The notes under the pieces were generated by a model that made no database searches, was not told where the DNA came from, and saw only the letters and a list, made by a program, of their open reading frames with translations. Made by a program: the position numbers and the translations under genes. A stretch of DNA of 64,000 nt from Oscillospiraceae bacterium (GTDB taxonomy: Bacteria > Bacillota > Clostridia > Oscillospirales > CAG-272): assembly GCA_015064355.1 (NCBI GenBank), contig SVSJ01000003.1:1-64000 (forward strand), in the 5' to 3' direction. Positions 50,203 to 59,646 of this stretch are shown here, one piece after another. Positions within the stretch are counted from its first letter, which is position 1. Each line of letters opens with the position of its first letter.

Positions 50203-53200
50203 TTATCGAATTACCATATTGTCTTGTCCGATTATCTCCCGAAGCTCACCTAAAACAAAGGGGGTAGGGTTAATCGAAACAGATGGTGACAGGTATTCCC
50301 CTTTCTCAACGGAGAAAAATGTTACAGGGGTGTACCCGTCGAAAATTGAGCAGACCGCATAGGCGCGCTTGTATTCCGCCGAATCCTCCGACGAAACACG
50401 CAAATAGATCTTGCGGATCTGTCCGGGAGTGGTATCAGCTCGGGCAGAGGGTGCCTTTTCTTCCCTCTTCTGATAAACAGGAGTGAGGGTCTCGGCATTT
50501 TCAAGCTCCACGGTCTGTGAATCTGACACAAGTCCAATAATACGGTCAGCAAGGATCTTTATATCCTCGTCTTCACGTATGCTCACGTTACCTGATATAG
50601 CAATAACGGAGTCGTAGTTAAGGAGATGACCGAATTTGGCAAGCACCTTGGGGAACACAAGTATCTCAATAGATGAGGTTCTGTCTTCCACGGTGACAAA
50701 GGCCATTTGCTCGCCGCTTTTGGTGTTCTTGTTAGTTCTCTTTGTGACAGAGCCAACGATAGTCACCCTGCTCTTCTGGTCAAGGCTCACACCTGATGGG
50801 ATTTTTCCGCTGATATGTGCATCCTCAGTTTCGTCTTCGGGCATAAGCGCGGCTCTCAGCTCGCTGATTTTGAGCGGCTTGATCTTGCCCTCGTGCACGG
50901 TATAATCGTCGAGAACGTGACCGCTTAAATAAAGCCCACAGCTTTCCTTTTCAAGGGCAAGCTTTTTCCTCTGGGAAAATTCAGGAATGTCCGGGAAGAC
51001 GATTCGATCCTTTTTAGGGATCTCGGCTTTGGGCGCAACGTCAAACATACCGATCTGACCGTCAAAGGTGTCAGATGCGAGGTTTTTCTTGTCAAGCAGA
51101 CTTTCGTACACCGCCATAAGCTGACTGCGAGGGGTGCCGAGGGAATCAAGTGCGCCGGATTTGATAAGGGTTTCAAGCTGTCGCTTATTGATTTCGGTTT
51201 CGCGGACCCTGTCGATGAAATCGTCAACGTCAACAAATTCGCCGCCATGGTTTCGCTCTGCAACGATCCTGTCGATAAGTGATCCGCCGATGCTTTTCAG
51301 CGCTGTAAGGCCGAATCGAATTGAGTCACCCTCAACGTGGAAGTCGCCGCGGCTTTTGTTAATATCCGGCGGGAGAACAGCTATGTGCTGCTTGTTGCAG
51401 TCAGCAATGTACTCTGCAAGCTTATCCGTAGACGACATAACAGAGGTTAAGAGTGCGCTGACATATTCACGTGGGTAGTGGGTTTTCAGATAAGCCGTGC
51501 GGAAAGAAAGTACAGCGTATGCCGCCGCGTGGCTTTTGTTAAATGCGTAGTTTGCGAAGCTTACTATGTCTTCAAACAATGCTACCGCTTCGTCCTCGAC
51601 TATTCCCTGTGCTACCGCTCCGTCAATAAACGCTTGTCTTTCGCCGTCAAGTACGCTTTGCTTTTTCTTTGAAATAGCTCGGCGGACAACGTCTGCGTGG
51701 CCGAAGGAATATCCCGCGATCTCACGGAATATCTGCATAACCTGTTCCTGATAAACGATACAGCCGTAGGTTACATCGAGAATAGGTGCAAGTTTCGGTG
51801 TACAGTAGCGTATCTTCGAGGGATCGTGCCGCGCTTCGATGTATTTTGGAATTGAATCCATGGGTCCCGGACGGTACAGAGCAATTGCCGCAATAATATC
51901 GTCGAGGGATCGGGGTTTAAGCTGGGTGAGCATCTGTCGCATTCCGGCCGATTCAAGCTGGAAAACTCCGTCAGATCGGCCTGCGGACAGTGCGTCGTAG
52001 GTTGCCCGGTCAGCAATATCAACCTTTGTAAGGTCAAATTCCGGGTCACTTTCACGGATCTGAAGTTCCGCGTTGTTTATTATTGTAAGGTAACGCAAGG
52101 CGAGGAAGTCAAATTTGAGCAGTCCAAGCTCTGCGATGGTGTCCATGTCAAACTGGGTTACGGTAACGCCATTGTTCACAGCGATAGGAACGTAGGTAGT
52201 GAGGGGATTTTCGGTGATGACCACACCCGCTGCATGGGTTGATGCGTGGCGAGGCATTCCCTCCAGTGCTGCGGCTGTGTCGATGAGCTTTCGCACTTCC
52301 CCGTCGTTGTCATACATTTCCTTGAGTGTGCCCCGCTCCAGAGCCTTTCTCAGCGAAATTCCCAGCTCCTGTGGAATTTGTTTTGCCACAGCGTCAACGT
52401 CGCCGTAGGGCATTCCCAGGGCACGTCCAACGTCACGTACCGCCGCTCTCGCCGCAAGGGTTCCAAAGGTGACGATCTGTGCTGTGTGATCCTCACCGTA
52501 CTTTTCACGTACGTAGGAGATAGCTTCGTCACGTCTGTCGTAGCAGAAGTCGATGTCAAAGTCGGGCATACTGACTCGCTCAGGATTGAGGAACCGCTCA
52601 AACAGAAGGTCGAACTTTATAGAGTCAACATCGGTGATTCCAACCAAGTATGCAACAATACTGCCGGCACCCGAACCTCTGCCCGGGCCAACTGGAATTC
52701 CCTTGCCCTTTGAGTAGTTAACGAAATCCCACACAACGAGGTAATATTCGCTGTAGCCCATTTTTGAAATTACGGAAAGCTCGTATTCGATTCGATCTTC
52801 GTAGGCTTTTCTGTCATGCTTTTCGTCAAACACGATGTGCCCGCGGCGGATTCTCGATTCGAGCCCCTCATAAGCCAGTTTTTTCAGATAATCGTCGGGA
52901 TTTGATCCGTCCTCCGGTTTATATCTGGGCAGCTTGGTCTTGCCGAACTCGAAGTCGAAGTTGCACATATCCGCGATCTTCTGGGTGTTTTCGCAAGCAC
53001 CCTCGTAATCACGGAAAAGGCGTTCCATTTCGGGGGTATTTTTGTAGTAAAATTCGTCGGTTTCAAATCCGATAGGCCTACCGTCTGTGATCACGTTGTT
53101 GGTCTGGATGCACATTAGGATCGCCTGGGTTTCGGAGTCTGCTTTTTTGATGTAGTGAACGTCATTGGTAGCAACCATTGGAATACCCGTTTTTTCGGAT

Positions 53201-53778
53201 ATCTGGCGCACACCTGCGTTTACAATATCATCGTCTCGGAGTCCGTGATCCTGAATTTCCAGATAGAAGTTACCGCGACCGAATGCTTTATCAAGTCGGC
53301 GGGCGTATTCCTCTGCCTTTTCGTATTCTCCTGCCACGATGCAACGGGGGATATATCCCGCAAGGCAGGCAGACAGGCAAACGAGTCCATCGGTATGTTT
53401 TTCGAGAAGCTCTGTGTCAATTCTGGGCTTTGAATAGAAACCATCGGTGTATGCCTTTGAAACAAGATAGATAAGGTTGTTCCAACCCGCTTCATTCTTT
53501 ACAAGAAGAACAAGGTGAGAGCTGCCTGCGTCGTATTCTTTTTCTCTGTCGTACATACTGCGACGGGCAACGTAGACCTCACAGCCGATTATCGGCTTGA
53601 TGCCCTCAGCTTTGCAGGCTTTGTAAAACTCAACTACACCGTACATTACGCCGTGGTCCGTGATAGCCACAGCGTTATGTCCTGCGAGCCGTGCTGCCTT
53701 TGGTATTTCGGAAATACGGCAAGCTCCGTCGAGCAGGCTGTATTCGCTGTGAAGATGCAAGTGAACGAAGTTACCCAT
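50203..53778 (-). CDS. dnaE: DNA polymerase III alpha subunit
   Basis: A 1191-aa replicative polymerase of the DnaE type. The PHP domain opens the protein (FVHLHLHSEYSLLDG, AITDHGVMYGVVEF). The palm has the catalytic aspartates in PDFDIDFCYDRRDEAI, preceded by VGPGRGSGAGSIVAYLVGIT. The fingers, a helix-hairpin-helix region and a C-terminal OB fold (VTIVGSVTKRTNKNTKSGE) follow. No 3'-5' exonuclease is fused to the PHP domain, so it is not PolC. It lies 18 bases downstream of whiA in the murB-whiA-dnaE group. Confidence 0.97.
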   Translation of the reverse strand: MGNFVHLHLHSEYSLLDGACRISEIPKAARLAGHNAVAITDHGVMYGVVEFYKACKAEGIKPIIGCEVYVARRSMYDREKEYDAGSSHLVLLVKNEAGWNNLIYLVSKAYTDGFYSKPRIDTELLEKHTDGLVCLSACLAGYIPRCIVAGEYEKAEEYARRLDKAFGRGNFYLEIQDHGLRDDDIVNAGVRQISEKTGIPMVATNDVHYIKKADSETQAILMCIQTNNVITDGRPIGFETDEFYYKNTPEMERLFRDYEGACENTQKIADMCNFDFEFGKTKLPRYKPEDGSNPDDYLKKLAYEGLESRIRRGHIVFDEKHDRKAYEDRIEYELSVISKMGYSEYYLVVWDFVNYSKGKGIPVGPGRGSGAGSIVAYLVGITDVDSIKFDLLFERFLNPERVSMPDFDIDFCYDRRDEAISYVREKYGEDHTAQIVTFGTLAARAAVRDVGRALGMPYGDVDAVAKQIPQELGISLRKALERGTLKEMYDNDGEVRKLIDTAAALEGMPRHASTHAAGVVITENPLTTYVPIAVNNGVTVTQFDMDTIAELGLLKFDFLALRYLTIINNAELQIRESDPEFDLTKVDIADRATYDALSAGRSDGVFQLESAGMRQMLTQLKPRSLDDIIAAIALYRPGPMDSIPKYIEARHDPSKIRYCTPKLAPILDVTYGCIVYQEQVMQIFREIAGYSFGHADVVRRAISKKKQSVLDGERQAFIDGAVAQGIVEDEAVALFEDIVSFANYAFNKSHAAAYAVLSFRTAYLKTHYPREYVSALLTSVMSSTDKLAEYIADCNKQHIAVLPPDINKSRGDFHVEGDSIRFGLTALKSIGGSLIDRIVAERNHGGEFVDVDDFIDRVRETEINKRQLETLIKSGALDSLGTPRSQLMAVYESLLDKKNLASDTFDGQIGMFDVAPKAEIPKKDRIVFPDIPEFSQRKKLALEKESCGLYLSGHVLDDYTVHEGKIKPLKISELRAALMPEDETEDAHISGKIPSGVSLDQKSRVTIVGSVTKRTNKNTKSGEQMAFVTVEDRTSSIEILVFPKVLAKFGHLLNYDSVIAISGNVSIREDEDIKILADRIIGLVSDSQTVELENAETLTPVYQKREEKAPSARADTTPGQIRKIYLRVSSEDSAEYKRAYAVCSIFDGYTPVTFFSVEKGEYLSPSVSINPTPFVLGELREIIGQDNMVIR

Positions 53779-53796
53779 ATTTCCTCCTTAGTTAAG

Positions 53797-54525
53797 TTAT
53801 AATTGTTGGTTTTTTGCCCGCTCGGCAAGTTCAAGAATTCGCTCAAGACGGTGTCTGATTCCGGATTTTGATACAGGCGGATTCATCAGCTTTCCAAGGT
53901 CTGCAAGAGACAACTGGTCGTTTTCAATGCGCAGAAGAGCCGTTTCCTTTAAATCTGCGGGAAGTGAGTCAATTTTCTCTGTGTCAACGAGCCACTGTAT
54001 TGCTTCTGTGTATTTCTTAACCGCCTGAAGCTGTTTTTCGATGTTCGCGGTATCACAGTTTACCTGGCGGTTTACTGAATTTCTGAATTCGTGGACGATC
54101 TTTGAGTTCATTACGTCAAACGCCGCGGCAGATGCTCCTGTATACACGAGAAAATCCTCGATCACAGCGCTGTCCTTGACGTAAAGTATGAATTTATTTT
54201 TCCGCACCGACGGTCTGAAGTCGAATCCCGAGTCGGAAATCAGCTCCATAACCGTGTCACGCTCGTCTTCAAAATAGAAGGAAAACTCCATGTGGTATGA
54301 CTTAAGCGGGTCGGTAATTGAGCCGTATACTGTAAAAAGTTTACGCCAAAAAACTTCACCGCAAACGTCACAACGGCATTTTTCATAGGTTGATCTTATT
54401 TTTTCTGCCGAGTTTTCTTTGTTGTTCAAGTCAGCAAGAGCAGCGGAGGTGAATTTACAGCATTTTTTCTTGATTTCAAGAGCTTCAAGCTGATTTTTTA
54501 CTTTCTTGGAAAATGATTCTGTCAT
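53797..54525 (-). CDS. whiA: WhiA-like DNA-binding protein with shortened N-terminal domain
   Basis: WhiA is linked to cell division and, in actinobacteria, sporulation. I start at MTESFSKKVKNQLEALE, residue 8 of the track ORF, whose ATG overlaps the murB stop (ATGA); the result is 242 aa, well below the usual 310-320. The C-terminal HTH and linker are canonical: VHEFRNSVNRQVNCDTANI, KIDSLPADLKE, LSLADLGKLMNPPVSKSGIRHRLERI. In the N-terminal half only the second LAGLIDADG-like repeat remains; the first is replaced by about 30 residues holding CRCDVCGEVFW (CxCxxC), a possible metal site. rapZ and yvcK, its usual neighbours, are absent. Confidence 0.85.
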   Translation of the reverse strand: MTESFSKKVKNQLEALEIKKKCCKFTSAALADLNNKENSAEKIRSTYEKCRCDVCGEVFWRKLFTVYGSITDPLKSYHMEFSFYFEDERDTVMELISDSGFDFRPSVRKNKFILYVKDSAVIEDFLVYTGASAAAFDVMNSKIVHEFRNSVNRQVNCDTANIEKQLQAVKKYTEAIQWLVDTEKIDSLPADLKETALLRIENDQLSLADLGKLMNPPVSKSGIRHRLERILELAERAKNQQL

Positions 54526-55448
54526 TTTACGTATATGACCTCGCACTCGATGGCGCAGCCGAATTTTTCAAGGATCACGTCCTGGATGTGCTTTATCAGA
54601 TTGCGCACGTCTGCACAGGTAGCGCCGCCAATGTTGATAATAAATCCTGCGTGCTTTTCAGAAACCTGCGCTCCGCCGATGGTGAATCCCTTGAGTCCTG
54701 CTTCGTCGATCATCTGACCTGTGTATCTGCCGGGATAACGCTTGAAAACGCTGCCCGCACTTGGATATTCAAGGGGCTGCTTTGTTACACGGCGGTTCAT
54801 AAAATCGTTCATTACCTCGGAAATCTCATCCTTATTACCGGGCTTAAGTTCAAAGGATGCGGACAGAATAAGCCTGTTTGTATGCTTGTATATGCTGTCG
54901 CGGTAGCCGAAATTATGCTCGGTTAGAGAGATCGTATGTACAGTCATGTCGTCAAGGTCAAGATAGGTGCTTTCTTTCAGCACAAAGGCTACCTCGCCGT
55001 TGTACGCGCCTGCGTTCATAAACACCGCTCCACCCACACTTCCCGGTATGCCGTATGCAAATTCAAGTCCGGTGAGGCTATAGTCTCTGGCGCGTGCGGC
55101 AAGGGCAGTAAATGACATTCCGGCGTCAGCGGTTATCACGTTTCCCTCGCAGGTTACGTCACGAAGAGCAGTCAGGATAACCACAACTCCACAAAAGCCC
55201 TCGTCATCAAAGAGAACGTTACTGCCGTTTCCAAGGAAGTATGCCCGTGCATCTGTTTCCTTGATCATTGCGCAAAGCTGTGTCAATGCTTCAACGCTCT
55301 GGGGTATGACCAATAAATCAGAGTTGCCGCCAATACGAAAGGTTGTATGACGGCTCAGGGGCTCATTGTATTCAATTTTTATCTTCTCTCCGCAAGTCTG
55401 ATTGTAATTCTCAATAAGACCGGCGAGTTTTGTTAAATTATCAGTCAA
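54522..55448 (-). CDS. murB: UDP-N-acetylenolpyruvoylglucosamine reductase
   Basis: MurB (308 aa) reduces the enolpyruvyl group to form UDP-MurNAc, using FAD and NADPH. FAD-binding segments are HTTFRIGGNSDLLVIP and LGNGSNVLFDDEGF; GIPGSVGGAVFMNAGAYNG and PSAGSVFKRYPGRYTGQMIDEAGLKG hold substrate contacts, with the catalytic serine in SAGSVFKR. It is the type II short form typical of Firmicutes. It overlaps whiA by 4 bases. Confidence 0.97.
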   Translation of the reverse strand: MTDNLTKLAGLIENYNQTCGEKIKIEYNEPLSRHTTFRIGGNSDLLVIPQSVEALTQLCAMIKETDARAYFLGNGSNVLFDDEGFCGVVVILTALRDVTCEGNVITADAGMSFTALAARARDYSLTGLEFAYGIPGSVGGAVFMNAGAYNGEVAFVLKESTYLDLDDMTVHTISLTEHNFGYRDSIYKHTNRLILSASFELKPGNKDEISEVMNDFMNRRVTKQPLEYPSAGSVFKRYPGRYTGQMIDEAGLKGFTIGGAQVSEKHAGFIINIGGATCADVRNLIKHIQDVILEKFGCAIECEVIYVK

Positions 55449-55463
55449 GTTGACCTCCGATAA

Positions 55464-56162
55464 TTACAGTATTTCGTAAAGATCAGTAAGCTTTTTTATA
55501 GTATATGTGAGAACTCTGCCCTTGTTATCGGCACCTGTGGGGTTGAAGCGGCAGATGTCGATTCCGTAGGCAATGGCACCGTCACAGTCGGATGTGAGTG
55601 AGTCGCCGATCATAAGATATTTTGTCTTATCCTGGTCGCCGATTTTGTCAAACACATAGTCAAAATATGCCCTCTCCGGCTTTGTGTGACCTATCTCCTC
55701 GGAAATGAACATTTCTTTGAAGTATTTGCCAAGTCCGGAAATAGCGTAGCGGGAGCGTTGGATATCAGCAATGCCGTTTGTGAGGATATACATATCGTAT
55801 TTCCCGGACAGCTTTTCACACACCTCAGGGGCGCCGTCGATCATACATCCCTGCTCACCAAGCACAAGCATATAACGATTACGCATAAAGGTAGCGATTC
55901 TTTCTCTTTCCTCGGGATCAGAATAGCCGATCTCCGAAAGGAGCATTCTGAATCGCTCGATCTTTAATTCTTCAAGCTTTATTCCCCCAACCTCAAGCTT
56001 CTTCCAGAGGGAATCGTTGATTCGTGAGTAAAGCTCGTAAAGTTCTTCGGAATAGTCAAGTCCCGCCTCTTTAGCAGTCCTCTCAAAAGACAGATACTCT
56101 GCCCGACTGAAATCGAGCAAAGTATTGTCCATATCAAAAAGCAAATATTTATATTTACTCAT
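55464..56162 (-). CDS. HAD hydrolase, YjjG-type nucleotidase
   Basis: A 232-aa HAD protein with motif I LLFDMDNTLLDFSRAEY, motif II LTNGIADIQRSR, motif III GHTKPERAYF and motif IV MIGDSLTSDCDGAIAYG. The NGI and DxNTLLDF forms match the YjjG group, which removes phosphate from damaged or non-standard pyrimidine nucleotides. Its start overlaps the tyrS stop by one base, so the two are probably co-translated. Confidence 0.88.
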   Translation of the reverse strand: MSKYKYLLFDMDNTLLDFSRAEYLSFERTAKEAGLDYSEELYELYSRINDSLWKKLEVGGIKLEELKIERFRMLLSEIGYSDPEERERIATFMRNRYMLVLGEQGCMIDGAPEVCEKLSGKYDMYILTNGIADIQRSRYAISGLGKYFKEMFISEEIGHTKPERAYFDYVFDKIGDQDKTKYLMIGDSLTSDCDGAIAYGIDICRFNPTGADNKGRVLTYTIKKLTDLYEIL

Positions 56163-57385
56163 TATTTTACAAACTTGTGGTAAGTCTTCTTGCCCTTCTT
56201 AACGATTACACCGTCGCCGTCAAATGCGTTTTCTTCAACGGAAGCGTAAACGTCTGTAACCTTTTCGTCGTTTACAAGGATACCGCCCTGCTGAACAAGA
56301 CGTCTTGCTTCGGACTTGGATGCGCAGAGACCGCCCTTAACAAGCATATCAAGAACGCCGATCTTGCCGTCAGCAAAGTCTTCTGCTGCGAGATTTGTTG
56401 TAGGCATATTTTCAGTCATACCGCCACCTGCAAAGAGTGCTCTTGCGGCATTCTGTGCCTTTTCAGCTTCTTCTTCGCCGTGAACAAGCTTTGTGAGCTC
56501 GTATGCAAGAATTTCCTTTGCGGTGTTGAGCTGGCTGCCTTCCCACTTATCCATTTCGTCGATCTGCTCAAGAGGAAGGAACGTAAGCATACGGATGCAC
56601 TTGAGAACGTCATTATCTGATACGTTTCTCCAGTACTGGTAGAAATCAAAGGGAGTGGTCTTGTTGGGATCAAGCCAAACAGCGCCGGAGGCAGTCTTAC
56701 CCATCTTCTTACCTTCGGAATTGAGAAGGAGTGTAATGGTCATTGCGTGAGCGTCCTTACCAAGCTTACGTCTGATAAGCTCTGTACCGCCGAGCATATT
56801 GGACCACTGGTCGTTGCCGCCGAACTGGAAGTTGCAGTCGTAATTCTTGTAGAGGTAGTAGAAGTCGTAAGACTGCATGATCATGTAGTTGAATTCAAGG
56901 AAGGAGAGGCCCTTTTCCATTCTCTGCTTGTAGCATTCTGCGCGAAGCATATTATTTACGGAGAAGCATGCACCTACTTCACGGAGTACGTCGATGTAGT
57001 TAAGGTCCATAAGCCAGTCGGCGTTGTTTACCATCTGTGCCTTGCCTTCGCCGAATTCAATGAAGCGTTCCATCTGCTTCTTGAAGCAATCGCAGTTGTG
57101 CTGAATCGTTTCGGGGGTCATCATAGAACGCATGTCGGTTCTGCCAGAGGGGTCACCGATCATTGCTGTACCGCCACCGATAAGTGCGATAGGACGGTTG
57201 CCTGCCATCTGGAGTCTCTTCATAAGGCAAAGTGCCATAAAGTGACCAACGTGGAGAGAGTCAGCTGTAGGGTCAAAGCCAATATAGAATGTAGCCTTAC
57301 CGTTGTTGATAAGGTCCTTGATCTGTTCTTCGTCTGTCATCTGCGCGATAAGACCGCGCGCTTTCAGTTCGTCAAAAATAGTCAT
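56162..57385 (-). CDS. tyrS: Tyrosyl-tRNA synthetase
   Basis: TyrS (407 aa) charges tRNA(Tyr). It is a class I enzyme with the HIGH-like motif ADSLHVGHFMAL (residues 39-50), the tyrosine-binding SYDFYYLYKNYDCNFQFGGNDQWSN segment, and a KMSKS-like KKMGKTASG. The C-terminal part is an S4-like RNA-binding domain (GLCASKSEARRLVQQGGILVND). The gap to recN is only 32 bases, so there is no T-box leader here, unlike many Firmicutes tyrS genes; it must be transcribed from the recN side. Confidence 0.97.
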   Translation of the reverse strand: MTIFDELKARGLIAQMTDEEQIKDLINNGKATFYIGFDPTADSLHVGHFMALCLMKRLQMAGNRPIALIGGGTAMIGDPSGRTDMRSMMTPETIQHNCDCFKKQMERFIEFGEGKAQMVNNADWLMDLNYIDVLREVGACFSVNNMLRAECYKQRMEKGLSFLEFNYMIMQSYDFYYLYKNYDCNFQFGGNDQWSNMLGGTELIRRKLGKDAHAMTITLLLNSEGKKMGKTASGAVWLDPNKTTPFDFYQYWRNVSDNDVLKCIRMLTFLPLEQIDEMDKWEGSQLNTAKEILAYELTKLVHGEEEAEKAQNAARALFAGGGMTENMPTTNLAAEDFADGKIGVLDMLVKGGLCASKSEARRLVQQGGILVNDEKVTDVYASVEENAFDGDGVIVKKGKKTYHKFVK

Positions 57386-57417
57386 TGTTTTTTGCTCCTG
57401 TGATTTTATTTCAATTT

Positions 57418-59112
57418 TTATTTTTTGTTTCTGTTAAGCATTTCGCGGGCTGCCGCGGTTTGCTTTTCCGTTACGTCAATACCGCCGATAATTCGTGCGA
57501 TCTCTGCGGTTCTGTCATCTCCCGTAATCTCGCGGACGCTGCTTTCGGTTCTGCCGTCTGTTTCGGATTTCTCTATGAGCAGGTGGCAGTCGGCGATAGA
57601 TGCGATCTGAGAGGAGTGGGTAACGGATATTACCTGAGCTGTTTCGGACAGCTTTTTCAGCATCATGCCGATACGCTCCGAGGTTCCGCCGGACACGCCT
57701 GCGTCGATCTCGTCAAACACTATGGTTCCGGAATCATTCTTCCCCGCAAGTGCGGTTTTTATTGCCAGGGTGATTCTTGAAAGCTCGCCCCCCGAGGAAA
57801 CCTTACCGAGAGACTGGATCTCTTCACCTGTGTTAACAGAGATAAGGAAGTCAACATCGTCAACGCCGTCAGGTTTGAAGATAAGCTTGCCATTCTCGCG
57901 GATGGGTGTTACGGCGATCCTGAATCTGACCTTTGGCATATCGAGGAAGCGGAGAGATTCAGCGATCTCCTCTGACAGGTGTGCTGCCGCAGCCTGTCTC
58001 TTTGCGGTGATCTTAGCGGCCGAAGTTGCAGCAGATTCTTCCGCTTCGGCCAGGCTCTTTTCAAGCTCGGAAATTCGGAAGTCGCCGTCTTCAAGATCAG
58101 CGATCTGGTTTGCGATCTCTGTCCGCTTTGCCTTTACCTCTGCAATCGTCTCGCCGTACTTTTTCTTGACACGTTCGATTACAGAAAGGCGGGATTCCAC
58201 CTGCGTCAGCTTTTCGGCAGGGTTGCCAATTTCATCATCGTCAAGGGCGTCGCGGACTCGTTCTGCTATATCAATGATCTCGTATCTGTAGTTTTGCAGG
58301 CGAGATGCCATTTCGTCAGCATCCTCGAGAACATCGGAAAGCTGGGTGAGAGCTGCCTCTGCCCGCTCAAGTAGATACGCGGCTGTTGCACCCTTTTCAC
58401 TGTATGCAAGTGCCTTTGATACTACTGAAGAGTACTTTGACACCTTTTCAAAGCTGCGAAGCTTTGTGCGAAGTTTTATGAGCTTTTCCTCTTCGTCATC
58501 CGCCCCGAGTCTTGCAAGATCTATCTCTTTCTTCTGATACTTCAGAATATCGAGCATCATATCCCGCTGGGACATAGCTTTTTTAAGGTTAGCGATCTGT
58601 CCTTTGATCTCTGTTACTTGATCATAGTGGACTTTATATTCGAGAAGCTCATTTTCCGTTTCGGCAAAAGAGTCTACAAGGCTTGTGTAGGTTGTTTTAT
58701 CAGCAAAGGAATTCCGTTCACTTTGGGTCTGGATCCCAATAAGCGAGGGGGCTATTTCCTTCAGAGCGGAAAGGGGTACGGTACGGCGGTTGATTTTTGC
58801 GGTCGAGCGGCCGTCTGCGCCAATTTGTCTCATAAGCTCGATCTCGCCGTTTTCGTCAGCCTCGTATCCAAGCTCCGCGAGTTTTGCTTTTGCGCTGTCG
58901 TTTACGGAGAACAAGGCTGAAACCGTTGCCCTCTCTTCCCCGCTTCTGATCAGCTCACGAGCATTTTTCGCGCCGCAAAGGAGCAGGAGACTGTCAATGA
59001 TTATGGATTTTCCGGCACCCGTTTTACCGGTAAGCACGGTGAATCCCTCTCTGAAGCTGATCTCCAGCCGTTTTGCAACTGCGATATTTTCAATATACAA
59101 GCTCCAAAGCAT
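57418..59112 (-). CDS. recN: DNA repair ATPase RecN
   Basis: RecN (564 aa) is an SMC-like protein of double-strand break repair. Walker A is LTGKTGAGKSIIIDSL near residue 30; a long coiled coil covers about residues 150-370; LGKVSSGGELSRITLAIKTAL is the ABC signature region; and IVFDEIDAGVSGGTSERIGMML is Walker B. The order argR-recN is conserved in Firmicutes. No LexA-type box is obvious in the 28 bases after argR. Confidence 0.96.
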   Translation of the reverse strand: MLWSLYIENIAVAKRLEISFREGFTVLTGKTGAGKSIIIDSLLLLCGAKNARELIRSGEERATVSALFSVNDSAKAKLAELGYEADENGEIELMRQIGADGRSTAKINRRTVPLSALKEIAPSLIGIQTQSERNSFADKTTYTSLVDSFAETENELLEYKVHYDQVTEIKGQIANLKKAMSQRDMMLDILKYQKKEIDLARLGADDEEEKLIKLRTKLRSFEKVSKYSSVVSKALAYSEKGATAAYLLERAEAALTQLSDVLEDADEMASRLQNYRYEIIDIAERVRDALDDDEIGNPAEKLTQVESRLSVIERVKKKYGETIAEVKAKRTEIANQIADLEDGDFRISELEKSLAEAEESAATSAAKITAKRQAAAAHLSEEIAESLRFLDMPKVRFRIAVTPIRENGKLIFKPDGVDDVDFLISVNTGEEIQSLGKVSSGGELSRITLAIKTALAGKNDSGTIVFDEIDAGVSGGTSERIGMMLKKLSETAQVISVTHSSQIASIADCHLLIEKSETDGRTESSVREITGDDRTAEIARIIGGIDVTEKQTAAAREMLNRNKK

Positions 59113-59140
59113 AGTTATGCTCCGATCTCTATGTTTTTTA

Positions 59141-59593
59141 TCAGGAATTGATAAGCTTTGTGATTCTGTGGGAGATTGCGATTGCGGACTCTGTATCTCG
59201 GGTTACGATGATAATACAGTCGTCTCCTGCTACGCAACCGAGAATATCTGTCTCGTGAAGAGAGTCAACACCTGCTGCAACTGCCTGTGCCATGCCTGGA
59301 TATGTCTTGATAACGATATCGTTATAAGAAGAATCAACGCTCTTTATTGAGCTGGCAAGTGCGCGGCTGTAAACATGCTGGTTTTCGCTAACGCTGCTCT
59401 TGGGTACAACGTACTTATATGTGCCCATATCAGACATCTGCTTAAGAAGCTTTAGTTCTCTGATATCACGGGACACTGTTGCCTGGGTAACATCGAATCC
59501 TGCAAGCTTCAGCTTTGAGATAAGTTCCTCCTGAGTCTCAATGTTATAGTTTTCAATGATCTCCAGAATTTTGTTGTGTCTCTTGACTTTCAT
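59141..59593 (-). CDS. argR: Arginine repressor ArgR
   Basis: ArgR (150 aa) is a hexameric arginine-sensing repressor. The N-terminal winged helix contains ETQEELISKLKLAGFDVTQATVSRDIRELKL; the C-terminal arginine-binding domain has PGMAQAVAAGVDSLHETDILGCVAGDDCIIIV, close to the family's GTIAGDDT. It sits between nadK and recN, its usual place in Clostridia. A TTATTTAAATAA palindrome lies in the short upstream gap but is not a clear ARG box. Confidence 0.95.
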   Translation of the reverse strand: MKVKRHNKILEIIENYNIETQEELISKLKLAGFDVTQATVSRDIRELKLLKQMSDMGTYKYVVPKSSVSENQHVYSRALASSIKSVDSSYNDIVIKTYPGMAQAVAAGVDSLHETDILGCVAGDDCIIIVTRDTESAIAISHRITKLINS

Positions 59594-59646
59594 GGCGTTC
59601 CTTTCGGCCGAATTATCGGCTTTTATTTAAATAAATAATTTTCTGA

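Noticed and set aside
57386-57417. T-box leader ahead of tyrS
   Set aside because: Only 32 bases separate recN from tyrS, too few for a T-box.
59623-59634. TTATTTAAATAA palindrome upstream of argR as an ARG box
   Set aside because: It lacks the TG/CA positions of known ARG boxes and lies in an AT-rich gap where such palindromes arise by chance.
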